From the NCBI GenBank assembly GCA_964627535.1, contig CAZVJW010000007.1, forward strand, positions 1-64,000: a DNA stretch of 64,000 nt. Reading direction: 5' to 3'. Position 1 is the stretch's first letter. Each line of letters opens with the position of its first letter. Both the position numbers and the translations under genes were made by a program. The notes beneath the pieces were generated by a model. That model was not told where the DNA came from. It saw only the letters and a list, made by a program, of their open reading frames with translations, and did not search any database. The DNA comes from UBA1447 sp964627535. Its GTDB lineage: Bacteria; Bacillota; Clostridia; Oscillospirales; Acutalibacteraceae. Below, piece after piece: positions 1 to 8,918 of this stretch.

Positions 1-2720
1 GCTGCCGCTTTATCATTGCCGAGCATTTCCTTGGACGCTTGTTTGGTGGCGACCTTTAAGCAAAGGCGAGCTTTTGAATTGACACGAATGTCATCGGTAA
101 TTGCGCCCTCAATGTTCTGCGAAATAAGAATGATGTGGAATCCGAGGCTTCGGCCGACGCGGGCTATTGTTGTGATTTCAGCGATGAAGTCCATATCGCT
201 GTCTTCTGACGAGGCTCTTTTCAGTTCGGTAAACTCATCAACAACAAATATCAGGTGAGAGAGAGGACCCGGCATTTCAAGAAGTTTTAGTTTGGCAATT
301 TCAGCATCGAGTTCGGCCTTTTCCATTGCTTTGAATTTTCTGTACTTTTTTATATACCCGTCAATGCTGTCAACGCCCATTTGATTGAAGAGAATTTTTC
401 TGCGCTTGATTTCCGAAGCAAGGGAATCTAAAAAACGCTTTAACATATACTCGGCACCGGTTCCGTTTTCATCCCCGTCAACATCGGTAACCGTGCCAAC
501 CACATGCGGCAGATTACCCATTCTCTTAATAAAGCCCCCGCCCTTCATGTCAATGAGAAGCATATTAAGTTCTTCCGGCGGATAGTAAATGCAAAGCCCG
601 ATTAAATAGGATATGATGGTTTCTGATTTGCCTGAGCCGGTTGTGCCGGCAACAAGCATATGCGGACCGTCCGCTTTTTCATGAAGGTCTAAGCATACAT
701 CACTGTTTTCACTTTTACCCAGTGGTACAGACAGGGTTTTCACAATATCCTGCCGGTTGGAGCCGGTCCATTTCTTTTTCAACCACTCGCCGAAACCCGC
801 TCTGTCAATACCAAGCAGTTCAAATAAGGTGACATAGGAAGGTACCTTGGCGTTTTGAGCTATCCTTGTGTAGTAAATTGCACTCAGCACTTTAAGGCGA
901 TTATAAAAATCGCCTTTTGTCAGAATATCTATGTTTGAACTGCCGCTGGAAGATGAAATCGGATTTTCCGACAAATTGACCACCGGGTTTGCATACACTT
1001 TTTTCATGTGGTCATCACTTCTTGGGGTAAGAAACAATTGATCTTTGTTGATGATATCAATTGTACTGCCGCAATAGGCAGGCAGAAGTCCCCTAAGGCT
1101 TTTGCAAAAAACAAAGGTGATGCCGGTATCGTTGTGATAGACCTGACCCGGTACGGGGGCTTGTGGAAGAAAGTTCGCTATTGCGTGTTCCTTTATATTG
1201 TATTCTTCATAAATGATAACAACGATTTGTGTGAAAGTGCTGTCCTGCTGTTTGTCCGCCTTAGCGCTGTTTCTTTCATAGATGATGTTCAATAAGCTGT
1301 CAAACATTGCTTTAGCGTTTCGCTCGTCAAAAACAAACTGGGATTTGTTATTAAACAGTTCTCTGAAATGGGACGAGAACTTATATTTTTGGAAATTCAC
1401 ATTGTCGGGAGAAAGCGGGTCATCCTTTTCCGCCTTGCCGTAGAGCATCACGAACTGTAAATCTTCCGGCGAGTGATAAAAACACAACTCAAAAATGATG
1501 CTGTTAACCAAGCGGTTAATGAGATGCGGTTTTTCAGAAACAATACCGAGTGTGCCGCAGTCATAAAGAGGAAGTAAAAGCGGAACGTTCCCACACTTCA
1601 TCACTTTGTATTTATGTGAGATGTCGTAGGGCAGGTCAATCAAATAATCGGTTATTTTGTCATAAACTTCCCTTTGTACCTTCCCCTTCTTACTGCCGGC
1701 TTTCTCGGGGAACATTACGATATCAATCCCGGTATCCTGAGGATTCCACTTATATTTGGTCGGCGAAAATACAGCATCGCCTTTATCGCCTTCTATTTTA
1801 AAAAGAGTTTCGACATTCTGGGATGAACCCAAACGCACGGTCATAAAGTCTGTATCGTTTTGTGCGCGCGAGTAAATCTGTTCTGAAACGACCAACGTGT
1901 CATCAAACAAGTGCTGAATGTCCGGATACTCCTCATCCAGCTTGCGCGCGTCCTTCTTTTGGCGCTGCTCAATTTTATCAATGGTTTTTATAATATATTT
2001 CTCATATTGGCCCTTCCACTCGGCTGTTTTAACGCCGTGTTCTTTGTTTTGGCGGTTGAAGTTAAACAGTGAAACGCCGACATTAACCACAACCATAGCG
2101 AGAGCAAGACCAATCATGCTCATATTAGACGGGCCGCCGCTTCCCATAAACAAAGTGCGCCCCATAACCATTGCAACCGTCATGGCTACAGAAGGAAGAA
2201 TCATCGCTAAAATGTTCAGTTTCGGTTTTTGCGGCGGCTCTGAAACTGGTATTATTTTAATCGGCTCGGTGTCCATAACGGACAGTTGGCGGGAACTGAT
2301 GTTGTATTTTGGGAATTCTTCCTTAAACGCTTTGTTTATAAATTCTGGGTTGTTTAAGGAATACACTTTTGCGATTCCATCATTGTTAAAGATAATACGG
2401 GTTGACGTAATAAATCCGAGTTCAAAGAGCTTTTTGTCGCCGTTTTCAGAAATGGAGATGCCGGAATCAATGCCTTCATTGGAAGATGTAATTATTATCG
2501 TATCATAATTTCTACAATAATCAGCAAAGATGGTTTTGCAATTTTCATACAGTTGGCTTTTGCTGCTATCCTTACTTTTTGTCTTGTTTTGTAAGCCGGT
2601 TTTGATTCCTTCGATAAGCTGATTAAGGGTTAAGTCGCGAAGAACCATAAGCTCAAAGCAGCCTATGGCGCACTCCGAGCTTCCGAACTCAACGCCTATC
2701 AGAATTTTATTGCTCTCCAT
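1..2720 (-). CDS. essC: T7SS FtsK/SpoIIIE-type ATPase (EssC-like), 3' end outside window
   Basis: Motor ATPase of a Firmicutes type VII (ESX/WXG100) secretion system, acting at the cytoplasmic membrane. About 906 residues are visible; the C-terminal part lies beyond the left edge. The start is ATG at 2718-2720. The N-terminus is a short soluble domain, possibly a YukD/EsaB-like ubiquitin fold (low certainty), and no FHA domain is apparent. Two membrane segments follow around residues 165-215 (LNILAMILPSVAM..., MIGLALAMVVVNVGV). The first FtsK module has Walker A GTTGSGKS near residue 692 (positions 624-647) and Walker B LIFVVDEF near residue 825 (about 223-262). It ends an operon containing three WXG100-type genes, which fixes the family. 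Later ATPase modules cannot be judged. Confidence 0.9.
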   Translation of the reverse strand, partial: MESNKILIGVEFGSSECAIGCFELMVLRDLTLNQLIEGIKTGLQNKTKSKDSSKSQLYENCKTIFADYCRNYDTIIITSSNEGIDSGISISENGDKKLFELGFITSTRIIFNNDGIAKVYSLNNPEFINKAFKEEFPKYNISSRQLSVMDTEPIKIIPVSEPPQKPKLNILAMILPSVAMTVAMVMGRTLFMGSGGPSNMSMIGLALAMVVVNVGVSLFNFNRQNKEHGVKTAEWKGQYEKYIIKTIDKIEQRQKKDARKLDEEYPDIQHLFDDTLVVSEQIYSRAQNDTDFMTVRLGSSQNVETLFKIEGDKGDAVFSPTKYKWNPQDTGIDIVMFPEKAGSKKGKVQREVYDKITDYLIDLPYDISHKYKVMKCGNVPLLLPLYDCGTLGIVSEKPHLINRLVNSIIFELCFYHSPEDLQFVMLYGKAEKDDPLSPDNVNFQKYKFSSHFRELFNNKSQFVFDERNAKAMFDSLLNIIYERNSAKADKQQDSTFTQIVVIIYEEYNIKEHAIANFLPQAPVPGQVYHNDTGITFVFCKSLRGLLPAYCGSTIDIINKDQLFLTPRSDDHMKKVYANPVVNLSENPISSSSGSSNIDILTKGDFYNRLKVLSAIYYTRIAQNAKVPSYVTLFELLGIDRAGFGEWLKKKWTGSNRQDIVKTLSVPLGKSENSDVCLDLHEKADGPHMLVAGTTGSGKSETIISYLIGLCIYYPPEELNMLLIDMKGGGFIKRMGNLPHVVGTVTDVDGDENGTGAEYMLKRFLDSLASEIKRRKILFNQMGVDSIDGYIKKYRKFKAMEKAELDAEIAKLKLLEMPGPLSHLIFVVDEFTELKRASSEDSDMDFIAEITTIARVGRSLGFHIILISQNIEGAITDDIRVNSKARLCLKVATKQASKEMLGNDKAA

Positions 2721-2747
2721 TTTTACTCCTCGATCCGGTCATCATTT

Positions 2748-3890
2748 TTACATGGCTGCCCACATAGAATAAAAGTCCTTTGATTGTATTGATTCTTTTT
2801 TATATCGGATTTTTGATATATCGGCTGTTAAGCCATTAGCCTTTAAGGGTGAAAAAGCAACCTTGACTTTTGATTTCGGCACAGCTTTTGTTGTAATGAC
2901 AACGGCAGTTTTCTTTCGCGGTACATAATCAGCGATTATTGCTGTGACCGGATGCTCTATACATGTTTGTATAGCATCCGTCTTTTTATAGGGCGCAAAA
3001 GAAAACTCCGGCCTTCCAGTTGGAGCATCGGCTATTACTCCGGTAATTTCCGGAGCATCAAAGGACGAATATTCTGAGATGCTCGAAAAGGCAGGGACAT
3101 CAATCTTCATCGCTTTATCAGATTTATTTTTGAACGGCGTATATCCGATATCACCGACAGCATCCGGCAAACTGCATTCTGCCCTTGAAATCCCGGTTAC
3201 TGCTGTCGGCTTAAAAGCGGGAACTTCCCCCAGATGAGGAACTGCTTTTACAGAAGATTTCGGTGTAGCGCCCTTAAACGCTATATAATCCATTGATCGA
3301 GGAATAGCCGGAACCTTGAATCCACTTTTAATCGGTTTCTTGTCAACCATAGGCGAGTAGTCAACGGCGGAAAGCGTAACCGGTACATTCACTGAAGCGC
3401 CGGAGATGGTTACATTAAAAGGTTTATATTTTGCTTGTTTGCTGACAGCAGGCACGGTAAATTTGCCGCTTTCAACCTCAACGATTGGTAACGGCGCAAA
3501 CTCAGGCTGTGGGTTGACAGCAGGCACGGTGAATTTGCCGCTTTTAACCTCAACGATTGGTAACGGCGCAAACTCAGGCTGTGGGCTGACAGCAGGCACG
3601 GTGAATTTGCCGCTTTTAACCTCAACGATTGGTAATGGCGCAAACTCAGGCTGTGGGTTGACAACAGGTACGGTGAATTTTCCGCTTTCAACCTCAACGA
3701 TTGGCAACGGAACAAACTCAGGCTTACAGATGAAATCGGAATTAGTCAAGCCGGAGTCTCTCAAAGGAGATTGTTCCCTGTCGAATTTTGCAAACTTACC
3801 CTTAAGCTTCAGGATAACTTCGGTCATTTCATATTCGAAGAGCTCTTTACGCCTTTCGATTTCTTCCCGAGTCGATAAGGTGTTTTCCAT
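2748..3890 (-). CDS. Repeat protein of ~24-residue units in the T7SS locus
   Basis: Not a family I recognise. The protein has 380 residues and no signal peptide or membrane segment. Residues 1-56 are charged and probably helical. Residues 57-152 are four near-identical 24-residue units (PEFAPLPIVEVKSGKFTVPA...). The rest consists of degenerate units of the same length and pattern: an aromatic residue, then P and a hydrophobic residue, a short polar stretch, and VP. The ATG start has an ideal site (GGAGGATAATT-ATG). It lies 27 bp before essC and downstream of WXG100 genes on the same strand, so it is probably co-transcribed with the secretion system. An extended beta-type scaffold or a secreted substrate are both possible; this is inference. 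Confidence 0.75.
   Translation of the reverse strand: MENTLSTREEIERRKELFEYEMTEVILKLKGKFAKFDREQSPLRDSGLTNSDFICKPEFVPLPIVEVESGKFTVPVVNPQPEFAPLPIVEVKSGKFTVPAVSPQPEFAPLPIVEVKSGKFTVPAVNPQPEFAPLPIVEVESGKFTVPAVSKQAKYKPFNVTISGASVNVPVTLSAVDYSPMVDKKPIKSGFKVPAIPRSMDYIAFKGATPKSSVKAVPHLGEVPAFKPTAVTGISRAECSLPDAVGDIGYTPFKNKSDKAMKIDVPAFSSISEYSSFDAPEITGVIADAPTGRPEFSFAPYKKTDAIQTCIEHPVTAIIADYVPRKKTAVVITTKAVPKSKVKVAFSPLKANGLTADISKIRYKKESIQSKDFYSMWAAM
3435..3722 (-). repeat. Four 72-bp in-frame tandem repeats
   Basis: Four consecutive 72-bp units encode residues 57-80, 81-104, 105-128 and 129-152 of the preceding protein. Units differ at a few positions only (VES/VKS, AVN/AVS/VVN), which points to recent duplication. 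The array is coding and has no spacers. Confidence 0.9.
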
Positions 3891-3961
3891 AATTATCCTC
3901 CAACAAGAATTTCAACTGCAGTATCGACAGCACCTTCCGTCGATACTACAGTCTGTTCGAT

Positions 3962-4270
3962 TCAGGCTCCAAGGGTCTGCGGTATATTTGCAGCGAGCTG
4001 ACCATCTGTTTTACTCATGTTTTCCGCACTTGCTCTGATTTCCGCAGCAATAACGCCGACGATTTGTGGAATGTTCATATGGAGATGTTCAAAAATCGCG
4101 CCCTCAAGGAAAGTTACAAACTTGTCTCTTGACTCGCCTTCCCAACTTGCGATAGCGGTCTTCACGGAATCAACCAGTGTTTCAGCCGCTTTTTTGTATT
4201 GATCTGCATAACCGTCAACTTCGACTGCAGCAGATTCCATTTCGGGATACTTGTAAACGATGTCTGCCAT
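3962..4270 (-). CDS. WXG100 family protein
   Basis: A 102-residue helical-hairpin protein of the ESAT-6/WXG100 type, either a secreted substrate or a partner of the T7SS machine. The central turn carries the W-x-G signature (SWEGESRDKF, about residues 43-52) between two amphipathic helices. A good Shine-Dalgarno (AAAGGAGTG) precedes ATG at 4270. It lies between another WXG100 gene (22 bp upstream) and the repeat-protein gene. The C-terminus is short, without an obvious YxxxD/E export motif. Confidence 0.85.
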   Translation of the reverse strand: MADIVYKYPEMESAAVEVDGYADQYKKAAETLVDSVKTAIASWEGESRDKFVTFLEGAIFEHLHMNIPQIVGVIAAEIRASAENMSKTDGQLAANIPQTLGA

Positions 4271-4291
4271 TGTAATTCACTCCTTTTTAAA

Positions 4292-4606
4292 TTATTGGGC
4301 TCCGCCCGGATTTGTGTTGCCGTCGCCAAGCTGCGGGTCAAGATTGTCAAGCAGTGTGTCTTGGATGTTTGCAAGGATGTCTTTGAGTGCTTTGGCGACG
4401 GAAGTGATGCCATCCGTCAGCGCCGGTGTAACGGTACTGTTAAAGAACGCCTTACAACCATCAGAACCGTCACCGTTCCAATTGGAAGCAGTCAGAGAAT
4501 TCAAGGTGCCTTGAAAGCTCTGATAGATGCCGTTTGCGGTTGACTCATACGTTTCGACTGCACTTGTCGCGTCCGCAATGTTCGCGTGGGTGAGAATACT
4601 TGCCAT
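4292..4606 (-). CDS. WXG100 family protein
   Basis: A 104-residue WXG100-type protein. W-x-G appears as NWNGDGSDG around residues 43-51, flanked by two predicted helices, and the C-terminal tail is Gly/Asn/Pro-rich and probably disordered. An AGGAGG-like site precedes ATG at 4606. It is the middle of three consecutive small T7SS genes and may pair with one of them as a heterodimer, as CFP-10 and ESAT-6 do; the pairing is inference. Confidence 0.85.
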   Translation of the reverse strand: MASILTHANIADATSAVETYESTANGIYQSFQGTLNSLTASNWNGDGSDGCKAFFNSTVTPALTDGITSVAKALKDILANIQDTLLDNLDPQLGDGNTNPGGAQ

Positions 4607-4646
4607 TGTTCTTTTCCTCCTAATAAAAATTTATTTTACTCACCAT

Positions 4647-4970
4647 TTACCCGTGATAGCTCGCAATCGAGCTGTTCAGGTTCCTGTACTCATCAAAAAC
4701 AGACTGATACTTGCTTTTTGACGTGTTCAGAACTTGGGAAATGTGGTTAAGTACGAGTTTTTGGTCGTTCAACGGCCGAAGAAGGTTCGCTTCGCAAGAA
4801 TTATAAAATTTTGCTCCGCACGGTGTCTCAAACCCTTTGCTGAGCGTTTCGAGCAGGTTATTAATCTTATTGCTCAGGTTTTTAATGTCTCCGCTCAGCT
4901 TGACCAAGTCAGCCGAAGCCTTTGAAAAAGCCTCTTCGTCAATGGTGATGTCCTTATCGAAAAGTCCCAT
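4647..4970 (-). CDS. WXG100-like protein with degenerate motif
   Basis: A 107-residue helical protein in the position and size of a WXG100 protein. At the turn it has GFETPCGAKF instead of W-x-G, so the Trp is replaced by Phe and the spacing altered. A Cys in this turn and another six residues later (NSC) are unusual for the family. I chose ATG at 4970 because AAGGGTG lies six bases ahead; an in-frame GTG at 4979 overlaps the stop of the TPR gene (GTGA) and would use up that site. Translational coupling with the TPR gene is likely either way. Confidence 0.75.
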   Translation of the reverse strand: MGLFDKDITIDEEAFSKASADLVKLSGDIKNLSNKINNLLETLSKGFETPCGAKFYNSCEANLLRPLNDQKLVLNHISQVLNTSKSKYQSVFDEYRNLNSSIASYHG

Positions 4971-4975
4971 ATAAA

Positions 4976-6286
4976 TCACCCTTCCGCAAGTTCTTTACGA
5001 CAGTCTGAAATATATTTATTCAGCTCGGTCTTCAACGCTTCCGGCATAAGTTTAATCAATTCCTCAGCCTTGACAAACTTGCCGTTTTCCGCATAAAGGC
5101 GAACCCTGAAAATGATGGAAAAGATATCCTGCGGTTTTTCAAACGCCTTGTTTCTAAAGAAAGCAATCGCGTTATTATACTTTGATTCCGCAAGATTTGC
5201 ATCCAGCACACTTTTGCCTGCGAGTTTCCTTGAGGCATAAGCGTCTGCATAAGTGGCAAAATACACATAGTATTCGTTTTCGCTCAGCTTCAGCTGTTCG
5301 GCAAGCTCGGCAGCTTCTTCGTACTGCTCTTTGCCGAAATAGCAGGACAGCTTAATGAATGTTGCTTTTTCTTTTGTCTGTTCATTTTGTTCAATGGTAT
5401 CGACACTTGCCAAAGCATCGTCAAAACGTCCCAGTTTCAAATTGATCTCCGACTTGGAGAACGCAATGTTGACGAGGGTCTCAATCGGCAAATCCGGCGT
5501 AACCTCAAAGCCGGCAAGCAGACCCAAGGCTTCCTCGTAATATTTTGCTGTATTCTCTTTATCTTTGTCCGCTCTCACAGCGGCAAGCATAACCTTGTCA
5601 AAAACCACATCGGCTACATTGGATATATCCGCGGCAATGTCTGCATAACTCTCTGCTTCGGCAATTACAGCTTCCGCTTTATCGTACTTGCCCATCGCGG
5701 CAAGAATCTGAAAGTAAATCTGGTAGCTTCGGAATTCTGCCGGGGCAAGCATCTTCAGCTGAATAGCATAGTTTTCGGCATGGGCGTAATCCTGTGACTC
5801 AATATAGAGTTGCAGACGCTTAAGCAATATTTCTTTGGTATCGTTATTAACCGGTCCGAAACTATCGCATTTATCGAAGTTCAGAAGAGCCGACTTTATA
5901 TCGCCCATCATGTAGTTGATCATGCCGATTTGATAATACAGCTTTTGCATGGTTATGTCCGCACAACCGTATTGCTCGGCCTTCGCGTAATTCGCCAATG
6001 ACTCACTAAACTTTTCAACTCCAAACTTGATGTTACCTAAATCAAAATACTTCACGCCGTTCGTTTCGTCATTCTCCACAGCTTTCTCCAAGAATCCTTC
6101 CGCATCCTGCAACCTGTCGAGAACAAGACACGCCTTGCCGGCACCTGTGTATGCGTCCGTGTTTGACGGGTCCTTTGCGATAGCCTGCTCGCACAAATCC
6201 AAGGCAACATCATATTGCCCGTTTGTGAACGCCACCTCCGCATTGGTCAGCAGCTCCTTAACCGCTTCGATATTGTTTTCGCTCAT
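4976..6286 (-). CDS. TPR-repeat protein of the T7SS locus
   Basis: A 436-residue protein made almost entirely of tetratricopeptide-like helical pairs; typical patterns are A-x-x-x-G-x-Y-x-x-A near residues 17-27 and K-x-Y-x-x-A-x-x-x-A further on. No signal peptide or membrane helix is seen, so it is probably a cytoplasmic adaptor or chaperone. ATG at 6286 has a strong site (AAAGGAGAGGTAAGC). It overlaps or abuts the next small gene and is flanked by effector-like and WXG100 genes, which suggests substrate handling; this is inference. Confidence 0.8.
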   Translation of the reverse strand: MSENNIEAVKELLTNAEVAFTNGQYDVALDLCEQAIAKDPSNTDAYTGAGKACLVLDRLQDAEGFLEKAVENDETNGVKYFDLGNIKFGVEKFSESLANYAKAEQYGCADITMQKLYYQIGMINYMMGDIKSALLNFDKCDSFGPVNNDTKEILLKRLQLYIESQDYAHAENYAIQLKMLAPAEFRSYQIYFQILAAMGKYDKAEAVIAEAESYADIAADISNVADVVFDKVMLAAVRADKDKENTAKYYEEALGLLAGFEVTPDLPIETLVNIAFSKSEINLKLGRFDDALASVDTIEQNEQTKEKATFIKLSCYFGKEQYEEAAELAEQLKLSENEYYVYFATYADAYASRKLAGKSVLDANLAESKYNNAIAFFRNKAFEKPQDIFSIIFRVRLYAENGKFVKAEELIKLMPEALKTELNKYISDCRKELAEG

Positions 6287-6352
6287 TGCTTACCTCTCCT
6301 TTTTCGTTACTTGATAATTATTCGCTTTTTACCATCAGTGGATGATTTTCTG

Positions 6353-7549
6353 TTAATGAGCAGGTGTTGGTGTGTATATGCTCTTTGCGCCTGCTTTCAG
6401 TACATTCTTTGGGAGGTCGTCAAATAATTTTGCTACTGTGCCTTTAAAGAAAACTTTCCACGACATTTCGTCTGTATAGCCTTTTGTAATCATTGTCAAG
6501 CCCCTCTTGTATACTGCAGAGAATGAATTTCGACCACTATTAATCCCGGTTACCTTTAAAAACTGGGGTGCCGCATTCTTGCCAGTACCTAACTTTGATA
6601 CTAATCCCCCCACTGCTCCCACGGCTAATCCAATCGCTCCTGCAATCGCCATATCAGAAAAAATTTCGTCTGTGGTTTTACCTTCGAGTGTTCCTCCGAT
6701 AAATTTAGACATATAGCCTCCCACGGCACCACCAAGAGCAGGATGGCCGCAAGCAGTCATGAGACCAGTGATTGCACCGCCTGCAACAGCACCGACATAG
6801 GTTTGCCAGCTTGAAAGACCTTCTTGCTTACCGGTAACCATCATAATAACGTCGCTAATCAACTGACCTCCCGCACCGCACAATGCGCCGATACTGGCAC
6901 CGATTACCGCCGCAAACAGAGCACCCGCCACCCCGAATGTCGCTACTGTTAACACAGCCACAGCGACAACAGCGACGGCAACAGCGACGGCAATTAAGAT
7001 TTCTTTCCAATGGGTTATAGCCCATTCCTTGATACCATTTAAAACATTAAGATAAGCTTCACCAACTGACAGAAAGAACTTTCCTATTTTTGCTACAACA
7101 CCGCCGATGCTGTTGATAACATCGCCGACAACACCGCAGAAACCGCTGATTGCGCCGCCGACGCCGCTGCAGAATCTGTCCCAGTCACTAGGCGGAGCGG
7201 GTGGCCTGAGCCATGGGTTTGTCCGGTAAAACGCTTCCGTGGAATTTTTGACAATACCCGCGACGGATTTGTCAACCCGGAGGGATGTCTGAATGAAGTT
7301 GTCTGTTTTGCCTCTGACATTCTGAACAGCAATTTTCCGTGTTTCCTCGGCCGTTTTGCGTGTATTAATGTAGCCAAGCGCGGTACTCAGCGTACCGACG
7401 CCACCGCTTATTCCGCAGGTTTTGTTCGTCACGTTCTGAAAACTGTTTATTAAACTGTCGCTGGTTGCGTTATTAATGCCTACTGTTATTAAGGAGCACA
7501 CTCCGTTAAAAAACGAATCCAAGCCCCCGGCGTTAATCTCCAATCTCAT
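6353..7549 (-). CDS. Putative T7SS effector with glycine-zipper/membrane region
   Basis: A 398-residue protein. Residues 1-110 are helical, resembling the N-terminal targeting region of LXG-type polymorphic effectors. A Pro-rich linker (PWLRPPAPPSDW) follows. Residues 125-300 are rich in Gly/Ala with one strongly hydrophobic stretch (ILIAVAVAVAVVAVAVLTVA) and several glycine-zipper segments (GAVAGGAITG, GGAVGGYMSKFIGG). The last ~80 residues contain GINSGRNSFSAVYKRGL and lack a recognisable nuclease or other toxin motif. The family match is by architecture only. It could be a pore-forming or membrane-delivered effector. It lies in the T7SS operon next to a coiled-coil partner gene. Confidence 0.65.
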   Translation of the reverse strand: MRLEINAGGLDSFFNGVCSLITVGINNATSDSLINSFQNVTNKTCGISGGVGTLSTALGYINTRKTAEETRKIAVQNVRGKTDNFIQTSLRVDKSVAGIVKNSTEAFYRTNPWLRPPAPPSDWDRFCSGVGGAISGFCGVVGDVINSIGGVVAKIGKFFLSVGEAYLNVLNGIKEWAITHWKEILIAVAVAVAVVAVAVLTVATFGVAGALFAAVIGASIGALCGAGGQLISDVIMMVTGKQEGLSSWQTYVGAVAGGAITGLMTACGHPALGGAVGGYMSKFIGGTLEGKTTDEIFSDMAIAGAIGLAVGAVGGLVSKLGTGKNAAPQFLKVTGINSGRNSFSAVYKRGLTMITKGYTDEMSWKVFFKGTVAKLFDDLPKNVLKAGAKSIYTPTPAH

Positions 7550-7576
7550 GTCATCACCCGCTTCTTTAAAAACTTT

Positions 7577-8143
7577 TTAGAATAAGTTTATTATTTCGGT
7601 TACCTGCGCCAATCGTTTCTCCATGTTATGTTTCTGAGAATTGAAGCCATTCAGTGCATTTTCGGCAGAACTTTTTTGATTTGCGTATTCGGCGCGGTTC
7701 CGGCTATTGGCTCGTTGGTTTCCTTCAGCGTTCTCTTTTGTCCGCTGTGCCTGACGGTATTGTGCTTGAGCCTCTTCCTTAGCCCGCGCATCAGACGTTT
7801 TATTCATCTCACGCTTATAATAATCCATGTTGTTGCTTGCATTACGGATTGCCGACGAATAGTTTGTGCTGTCGCAAGCGCCGATTTTGGCATTCAGGTT
7901 ATTAATAGTATTTTCGGCACTTGCAATACTCCTTTTCAGCTTAGCAATTTCCTGTTCCACACGGGATTTTTCTTTGCGGTACTCGCTGAGGGCTCCTTGT
8001 GTATTGGAGTCCTGCTTAACTGCAAAGATGCTGGAAAAATCAGCGCCGGCCATTCCACTGCACTTGATTGCACTCAGGAAAGTTGCTCCGACTGATTTTA
8101 TGGAGTTGTTGGATGCGTTGATGCATTCCGATATAGTGGGCAT
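7577..8143 (-). CDS. Coiled-coil protein, possible effector partner
   Basis: A 188-residue protein without a recognised domain. Residues 55-188 are predicted coiled coil with heptad-like Lys/Glu/Ala/Asn spacing and no membrane segment. The start is ATG at 8143 behind a good site (ACGGAGGTAAAGCG). It is the first structural gene after the two-component pair and 28 bp upstream of the effector-like gene. Small helical proteins commonly sit directly before LXG effectors in Firmicutes T7SS loci, so a targeting-partner role is plausible but inferred. Confidence 0.65.
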   Translation of the reverse strand: MPTISECINASNNSIKSVGATFLSAIKCSGMAGADFSSIFAVKQDSNTQGALSEYRKEKSRVEQEIAKLKRSIASAENTINNLNAKIGACDSTNYSSAIRNASNNMDYYKREMNKTSDARAKEEAQAQYRQAQRTKENAEGNQRANSRNRAEYANQKSSAENALNGFNSQKHNMEKRLAQVTEIINLF

Positions 8144-8251
8144 TCGCTTTACCTCCGTTCAAGAATTTATTTGGTACGATGTGAACTTCCAAATGGAAAT
8201 CTAAAAACTAAACTAAAGCACATTTTCAGGTAAATCGCTATCGAATCTGCT

Positions 8252-8890
8252 TTAAAGTCCCGCTCTGGCGCCCCATACTGCCAATTCCTTGCAGTTACGG
8301 AGCCCAAGCAATTCCCGGATACTGACGAGTTGATTCCTTAAATGACCTTCGCTGACAAAAAGCTCTTTGGCAATCTCGGCGTCTTTTTTACCCGCTGTTA
8401 TCCAGCGTATAATCTCCCTCTGCTTTTCCGACAATTTTTCGATATCTGCATTTGTTGTGCGAATTTCTCTTTTATCTGACAGTTGATCATGTATTGTTTC
8501 TCTAACCCCATTTTCGTAAGTCGAAAAACCCATCGATGTGCTTTTGATGATGGATATCAGTTCATTGCTTGTATGTCCTTTGTAAAGGTATCCGTCGCAG
8601 CCGCTCTTGATGGCAGCAATTTCGTTATCCTTGATCTGATAGAATGTTAAAATTAATATTTTAATATTCGGATCCGTCCGCTTGATGAGTCCGCATACTT
8701 CAATGCCGTCCATCCCAGGCATCTTAATATCCAGCAGTACGATGTCCGGCTTTATTTTCAGACAGCTGTCAACCGCTTCCATACCACTGTTAAACAACCC
8801 CGTGACAACGATACCCTCTTTGCCGTCAATATTCCTTTTTAACGCCCTGGCAGCTTCGATATCATCGTCGACGATAATGACCAGAATCAT
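8252..8890 (-). CDS. NarL/FixJ-type response regulator
   Basis: A 212-residue two-domain regulator. The receiver domain (residues 1-120) has the acidic DDD cluster at 8-10, phospho-acceptor Asp54 (VLLDIKMPG) and the conserved Lys in YLYKG. The LuxR-type helix-turn-helix occupies about residues 150-212 (LSEKQREIIRWITAG, KDAEIAKELFVSEGHL). It is transcribed just after its cognate kinase and ahead of the T7SS genes, so control of that locus is a reasonable hypothesis. Confidence 0.9.
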   Translation of the reverse strand: MILVIIVDDDIEAARALKRNIDGKEGIVVTGLFNSGMEAVDSCLKIKPDIVLLDIKMPGMDGIEVCGLIKRTDPNIKILILTFYQIKDNEIAAIKSGCDGYLYKGHTSNELISIIKSTSMGFSTYENGVRETIHDQLSDKREIRTTNADIEKLSEKQREIIRWITAGKKDAEIAKELFVSEGHLRNQLVSIRELLGLRNCKELAVWGARAGL

Positions 8891-8918
8891 TAATTTACCC
8901 CCCCAAACAGATTACCGT

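Noticed and set aside
1918..2508. Long plus-strand open frame opposite essC
   Set aside because: It is antisense to a clear FtsK/EssC frame, has no ribosome site and unnatural composition.
3435..3722. CRISPR-like array
   Set aside because: Units are contiguous, 72 bp, coding and without unique spacers.
3406..4038. Open frames in other phases over the 72-bp repeats
   Set aside because: Repeats leave all phases open; only the minus-strand frame from 3890 has a start signal and fits the operon.
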